A stretch of DNA of 26,199 bases from an uncultured Collinsella sp. (lineage in GTDB: Bacteria; Actinomycetota; Coriobacteriia; Coriobacteriales; Coriobacteriaceae): NCBI GenBank assembly GCA_900540995.1, contig UQHO01000031.1:1-26199 (forward strand), given 5' to 3'. Below the pieces are notes generated by a model. The model was given only the letters and a program-made list of their open reading frames with translations. It ran no database searches and was not told where the DNA came from. Below, one piece after another: positions 23,346 through 26,199 of this stretch. The position numbers and the translations under genes were made by a program. Each line of letters opens with the position of its first letter. Position 1 is the stretch's first letter.

Positions 23346-24685
23346 TCGACCGCCGCGCCCAGCGCGATAGTTCAATATCAATTTTTCGCATCATCGCCGT
23401 CGCCTGCGCCATCTGCGTGCTGGTGTACTTTGTCTTTGCCCTGGCGACCGGAATCGAGCCCATCGCGACGGTTGTCGCATGCGCGCTGCTGTGCATCTTT
23501 CTGTGCATCTTTATCTTTTTGACGCTCAACCCCGATTCGGTGCGCTCGCAATATACCGAGGAGACGCTCTCGGTGGCCTCTGCCATGCTCGAGGATATTA
23601 AGGGCGGCCTGACCCAGGAGTCGGCGCGTTTGGTGTGCCGGCGCATTTTGCCCGAGACGCGCGCCATGACGGTGGCCATCACCGACGAGGGCAACGTGCT
23701 TGCCTGCGCGGGAGAGTTTGAGGAAAAACTACTGCCAGATTCTCCCATCCACACGCTTGCCACACGCTACGTTATCGAACATGGCATCGTGCAGTCGTTC
23801 AACCGTATGGTGAATGTCGTGGGTTCGGACGGCTCGCACAACCAAGTCCCCGCCGGCATTATCGCCCCCATCAAGGTGGGCGATCGTACCGTCGGCACGC
23901 TCAAGTTCTACTACAAGACCCCGCGCGCCGTCGACCGTACCCAGTACGCGCTTGCCTCGGGCTTTGCCGAGATCTTGTCCACGCAGCTCGCCATCCACGA
24001 GCTCGAGGTGCAAAAGGAACTCACGGCGCGCGCCGAGGTGCGTGCGCTGCAAGCGCAGATTAACCCGCACTTCCTGTTCAACACGCTGAACACCATTGCA
24101 TCGTTTACGCGCACCGACCCGCTGCGGGCCCGCGAACTGCTTCGTGAGTTCTCATCGTTCTATCGTGCCACGCTCGACAACTCGGGATCGCTTATTCCGG
24201 TCTCGCGCGAGGTTGCACAGACCAAGCGCTACCTTACCTTTGAGAAGGCCCGCTTTGGCGAGGACCGCGTGCTTGCGACGTTCGATGTGTCCGAGGACGT
24301 GGAAGATACGCTGGTGCCGGCGTTCGTGATCCAGCCGATTGTCGAGAACGCCGTGCGTCATGGTATGGGCGATGACGACGCCCTGAGGATCGACGTGACC
24401 GTTCACCAAGACGGCGAGGATGCAATCTTGATTGCCGTGGCCGATAATGGCGTGGGCATGGATGAGGGTACCGCCGCCAGACTGTTTGACGAGCGCTCTG
24501 CCCGTCCCGACGCCAGCTCTCCCCAGGGTGGCGGCGCCGGTGTGGCCATGCACAATATTTCGGAGCGCATCCATCGCTTTTATGGGCCGCACTCCTATAC
24601 GCGTGTCGAATCGGCGCCGGGCAAGGGCACCAAAGTGCTCCTTCATCTTGATTTGTCAGAGAGCATCTTCGACATTCAAGAGTAA
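23342..24685 (+). CDS. LytS-type sensor histidine kinase (second pair)
   Basis: 447 residues. Two transmembrane helices (about 14-34 and 41-61) with almost no outside loop, a GAF-like region (about 80-220), the phospho-accepting His243 in AQINPHFLFNT, and an HATPase with FVIQPIVENAVRHGMG and VADNGVGMD. The region before and around the histidine is identical to the first kinase at 38 of 56 aligned residues, so the two kinases are clear paralogues with the same architecture. The ATG sits in an ATGA overlap with the glycosyltransferase stop, which fixes the start; a longer in-frame reading to 22949 is only a shadow of the glycosyltransferase gene. The cognate regulator starts 72 bp downstream. 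Confidence 0.94.
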   Translation: MIDRRAQRDSSISIFRIIAVACAICVLVYFVFALATGIEPIATVVACALLCIFLCIFIFLTLNPDSVRSQYTEETLSVASAMLEDIKGGLTQESARLVCRRILPETRAMTVAITDEGNVLACAGEFEEKLLPDSPIHTLATRYVIEHGIVQSFNRMVNVVGSDGSHNQVPAGIIAPIKVGDRTVGTLKFYYKTPRAVDRTQYALASGFAEILSTQLAIHELEVQKELTARAEVRALQAQINPHFLFNTLNTIASFTRTDPLRARELLREFSSFYRATLDNSGSLIPVSREVAQTKRYLTFEKARFGEDRVLATFDVSEDVEDTLVPAFVIQPIVENAVRHGMGDDDALRIDVTVHQDGEDAILIAVADNGVGMDEGTAARLFDERSARPDASSPQGGGAGVAMHNISERIHRFYGPHSYTRVESAPGKGTKVLLHLDLSESIFDIQE

Positions 24686-24757
24686 AATAAAAGGCTACGG
24701 GCTCAACGTCATGCGACGGATGCCCGGCGTAGTTAGTTGACGAAAGGTTTTATCCCT

Positions 24758-25474
24758 ATGCTGCGTGCGATGATTGTGGATGACGAGGCGCCGGCTCGCT
24801 CGGAGCTTCGCTTCCTGCTCGAGCAAACGGGCAAGATCGGCACGATCACGGAGGCGTCGAGCGTCCGCTCCGCCATCGAGATGCTTATGGAAAGTCGCGT
24901 GGATGTCGTGTTTCTCGATATCTCGATGCCCGGTGCCTCGGGCCTGCAACTTGCCGAGGCGCTGCATAAGCTCAAAAATCCGCCGGCGATCGTGTTTGTG
25001 ACTGCGTATAGTGACCATGCGGTCGAGGCATTCGACGTGGATGCCGTCGATTATCTGATGAAGCCGGTCGAGGAAGCTCGCTTGGATCGCGCGATTGAGA
25101 AGGTCATGCAACGCTCCAAGCCGGTTACGGACAGCAAGGTGACCATCGAGCGTATCCCGGTGGAAAAGGGCGGCCGCAAGGTGCTCATTCCCGTGGACGA
25201 CATTCGCTTTATCATGGCCAAGGACGATTACTCCTGCATCTATACCGTCGATGATCGCTTTTTGTCGACGACCTCGCTGGCGCAGTTTGAGGCCAAGCTC
25301 TGTGACTTTGGCTTCTTCCGTGTTCACCGCCGCTATATCGTCAACTTGGCGTGCGTTACGGACGTCGAGACGGTGCCCTCGGGCGCCATCCAGCTGGGCA
25401 TTACGGGCGTCGACGAACGCGTGCCGGTTTCGCGCCGCCGCGTCGTGCCGCTTAAGAAGGCCCTGAGTCTCTAG
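24758..25474 (+). CDS. LytTR-family response regulator (second pair)
   Basis: 238 residues. The receiver has IVDDEAPARSELRF, the phospho-acceptor Asp54 in VFLDISMPG, VFVTAY and LMKPVEEAR. The LytTR domain shows KVLIPVDDIRFIMAKDDYSC, FFRVHRRYIVNLACV and the VPVSRRR end. It is closely similar to the first regulator throughout. GAAAGG lies 10 nt before the ATG at 24758, a slightly long spacing; the in-frame TTG at 24737 overlaps the ribosome binding site and is not chosen. It is followed by a terminator (25481-25531). Likely targets include its own operon and surface-glycan genes, by analogy with other LytTR systems; that is inference. Confidence 0.94.
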   Translation: MLRAMIVDDEAPARSELRFLLEQTGKIGTITEASSVRSAIEMLMESRVDVVFLDISMPGASGLQLAEALHKLKNPPAIVFVTAYSDHAVEAFDVDAVDYLMKPVEEARLDRAIEKVMQRSKPVTDSKVTIERIPVEKGGRKVLIPVDDIRFIMAKDDYSCIYTVDDRFLSTTSLAQFEAKLCDFGFFRVHRRYIVNLACVTDVETVPSGAIQLGITGVDERVPVSRRRVVPLKKALSL

Positions 25475-25480
25475 CACACT

Positions 25481-25531
25481 GGCCCCGCAGCCCTGTAGAC
25501 CCATCGTCTGCGGAGCCGTGGGGCCTTTTTT
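25481..25531 (+). terminator. Terminator after the second LytTR regulator
   Basis: GGCCCC (25481-25486) pairs with GGGGCC (25520-25525), and GCAG pairs with CTGC inside, with an internal bulge; six T follow (25526-25531). The YfcE-type gene starts only 40 bp later, so its promoter must overlap this element or it is expressed by read-through. Confidence 0.75.
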
Positions 25532-25570
25532 GTATGTATCTGCTGAATCGTTTTTTGCGGAAGGGATCCC

Positions 25571-26038
25571 ATGAACAGTGCAAGCGCCAAGCGCATCGAC
25601 ATCATCTCGGACACCCACGGCTATCTTTCGCCTGCGCTTCTGGATGAGCTTGAGGGCGCAGACCTGATTATCCACGCCGGCGACCTCACGTCAGAGATGG
25701 ACTACGAGCACCTATGCACCATCGCTCCCGTGCGGGCCGTACTGGGCAACAACGATTACTACCGCGACTACGGCCCCGATGTAGACCGTCTTGCGCTCTT
25801 TACCTACGAAGGCCTCAAATTCGCCGTAGCCCACTACCGCGAAGACCTTCCGGTGGGATCCGTAGACGTAGCCATCAACGGCCACACCCACGTAACCAAA
25901 GAAGCCCAAGTGGGCCGCTGCTTAGTCCTCAACCCGGGTAGCGCCAGCTACCCCAGAGGCACCCGAGGCCCCACCATGGCCAGAATGCTCGTAAAAGATG
26001 GCAAGATCCTAAGCACCAAATTTATTGACCTAGAGTAA
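25571..26038 (+). CDS. YfcE/MJ0936-type metallophosphodiesterase
   Basis: 155 residues, typical of the small calcineurin-like phosphoesterases. All metal motifs are present in order: ISDTHG (Asp/His), IIHAGDL (Asp), VLGNND (Asn/Asp), VAHYRED (His; the glycine usual before the His is Ala), INGHTH (His-x-His) and the closing NPGSASYPRG. YfcE hydrolyses phosphodiesters in vitro and its natural substrate is unsettled; the fold binds two metal ions such as Mn. The protein is cytoplasmic, without signal or membrane segment. AAGGGA lies about 4 nt before the ATG. It is flanked by terminators, so probably forms its own unit with read-through from the regulator operon possible. Confidence 0.92.
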   Translation: MNSASAKRIDIISDTHGYLSPALLDELEGADLIIHAGDLTSEMDYEHLCTIAPVRAVLGNNDYYRDYGPDVDRLALFTYEGLKFAVAHYREDLPVGSVDVAINGHTHVTKEAQVGRCLVLNPGSASYPRGTRGPTMARMLVKDGKILSTKFIDLE

Positions 26039-26045
26039 TCGCAAC

Positions 26046-26079
26046 AAAAACGGGGGATGCAGATGCGTTCCCCGTTTTT
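26046..26079. terminator. Bidirectional intrinsic terminator
   Basis: AAAAACGGGG (26046-26055) and CCCCGTTTTT (26070-26079) are perfect 10-bp arms with A and T runs on either side, suited to stop transcription in both directions. It lies 7 bp after the phosphodiesterase stop. Confidence 0.9.
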
Positions 26080-26199
26080 CTTTCAGCAAAAGGTAGAGCT
26101 TCAGCAAGAACCATCAGACAACCCCGCCACGGAGAACGGGGATCTCGAGCCGCGGAAGCGGCGAGGAACAACAACAGCTCGAACAAAGTGACGGCAGGG
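26080..26199. other. Gene-free right edge with small hairpins
   Basis: No coding region can be supported in the last 120 bp. Two small potential hairpins are seen, CCCCG/CGGGG around 26125-26144 and GCCGC-GGAA-GCGGC around 26151-26164. They may belong to the 3' or 5' region of a gene outside the window. Confidence 0.4.

Overview
The window reads as chromosomal DNA from a GC-rich, anaerobic, gut-type actinobacterium of the class Coriobacteriia, most likely Collinsella or a close relative. This is inferred from the high GC coding bias, a 1179-residue pyruvate:ferredoxin oxidoreductase, carbamate kinase, two LytS/LytTR-type two-component systems, an Atg22/UMF1-type transporter and the repeat elements. 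No rRNA, tRNA, CRISPR array, transposase or phage gene is visible.

Layout. Positions 1-3394 hold the DNA replication and repair block dnaX (3' end only) - small orphan protein - reverse-strand membrane protein - ybaB - recR. Positions 3640-7334 are a tight three-gene operon: a membrane-anchored Ser/Gly-rich protein, a eukaryotic-type Ser/Thr kinase with C-terminal membrane helices, and an FHA-domain protein. Positions 7335-7813 are gene-free and contain a large REP-like hairpin and a long structured leader. Then come the PFOR gene (7814-11353), a striking 125-bp nested inverted repeat (11364-11488), an AT-rich regulatory stretch, carbamate kinase (11994-12956), and a convergent membrane-anchored C39-like cysteine peptidase (13091-14092, minus).

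Positions 14448-19586 hold an APC-family permease, a metal-dependent amidohydrolase of the prolidase/imidazolonepropionase-like group, and the first histidine kinase/LytTR pair. This looks like an uptake, hydrolysis and sensing neighbourhood. Positions 19679-21972 hold a zinc-dependent phospholipase-C-like protein and an MFS (UMF1) transporter. Positions 22158-25474 are an operon of a GT-A glycosyltransferase overlapping a second histidine kinase, followed by the second LytTR regulator. A YfcE-type phosphodiesterase (25571-26038) and a bidirectional terminator close the window.

How it fits together. Two signalling styles sit side by side: Ser/Thr phosphorylation read by an FHA domain, and two paralogous His-Asp LytTR systems. 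The most interesting non-coding signals are (i) terminator-like hairpins lodged between the only available promoter space and the ribosome binding site of all three signalling operons; (ii) a recurring GGGTAYRAT-type minus-10 element with no recognisable minus-35; (iii) two near-identical palindromes about 73 bp apart, about seven helical turns, in front of the kinase/FHA operon; (iv) the 29-bp perfect inverted repeat wrapped around the PFOR terminator; and (v) LytTR-like CCGTTC motifs in front of carbamate kinase, the permease and the first kinase.
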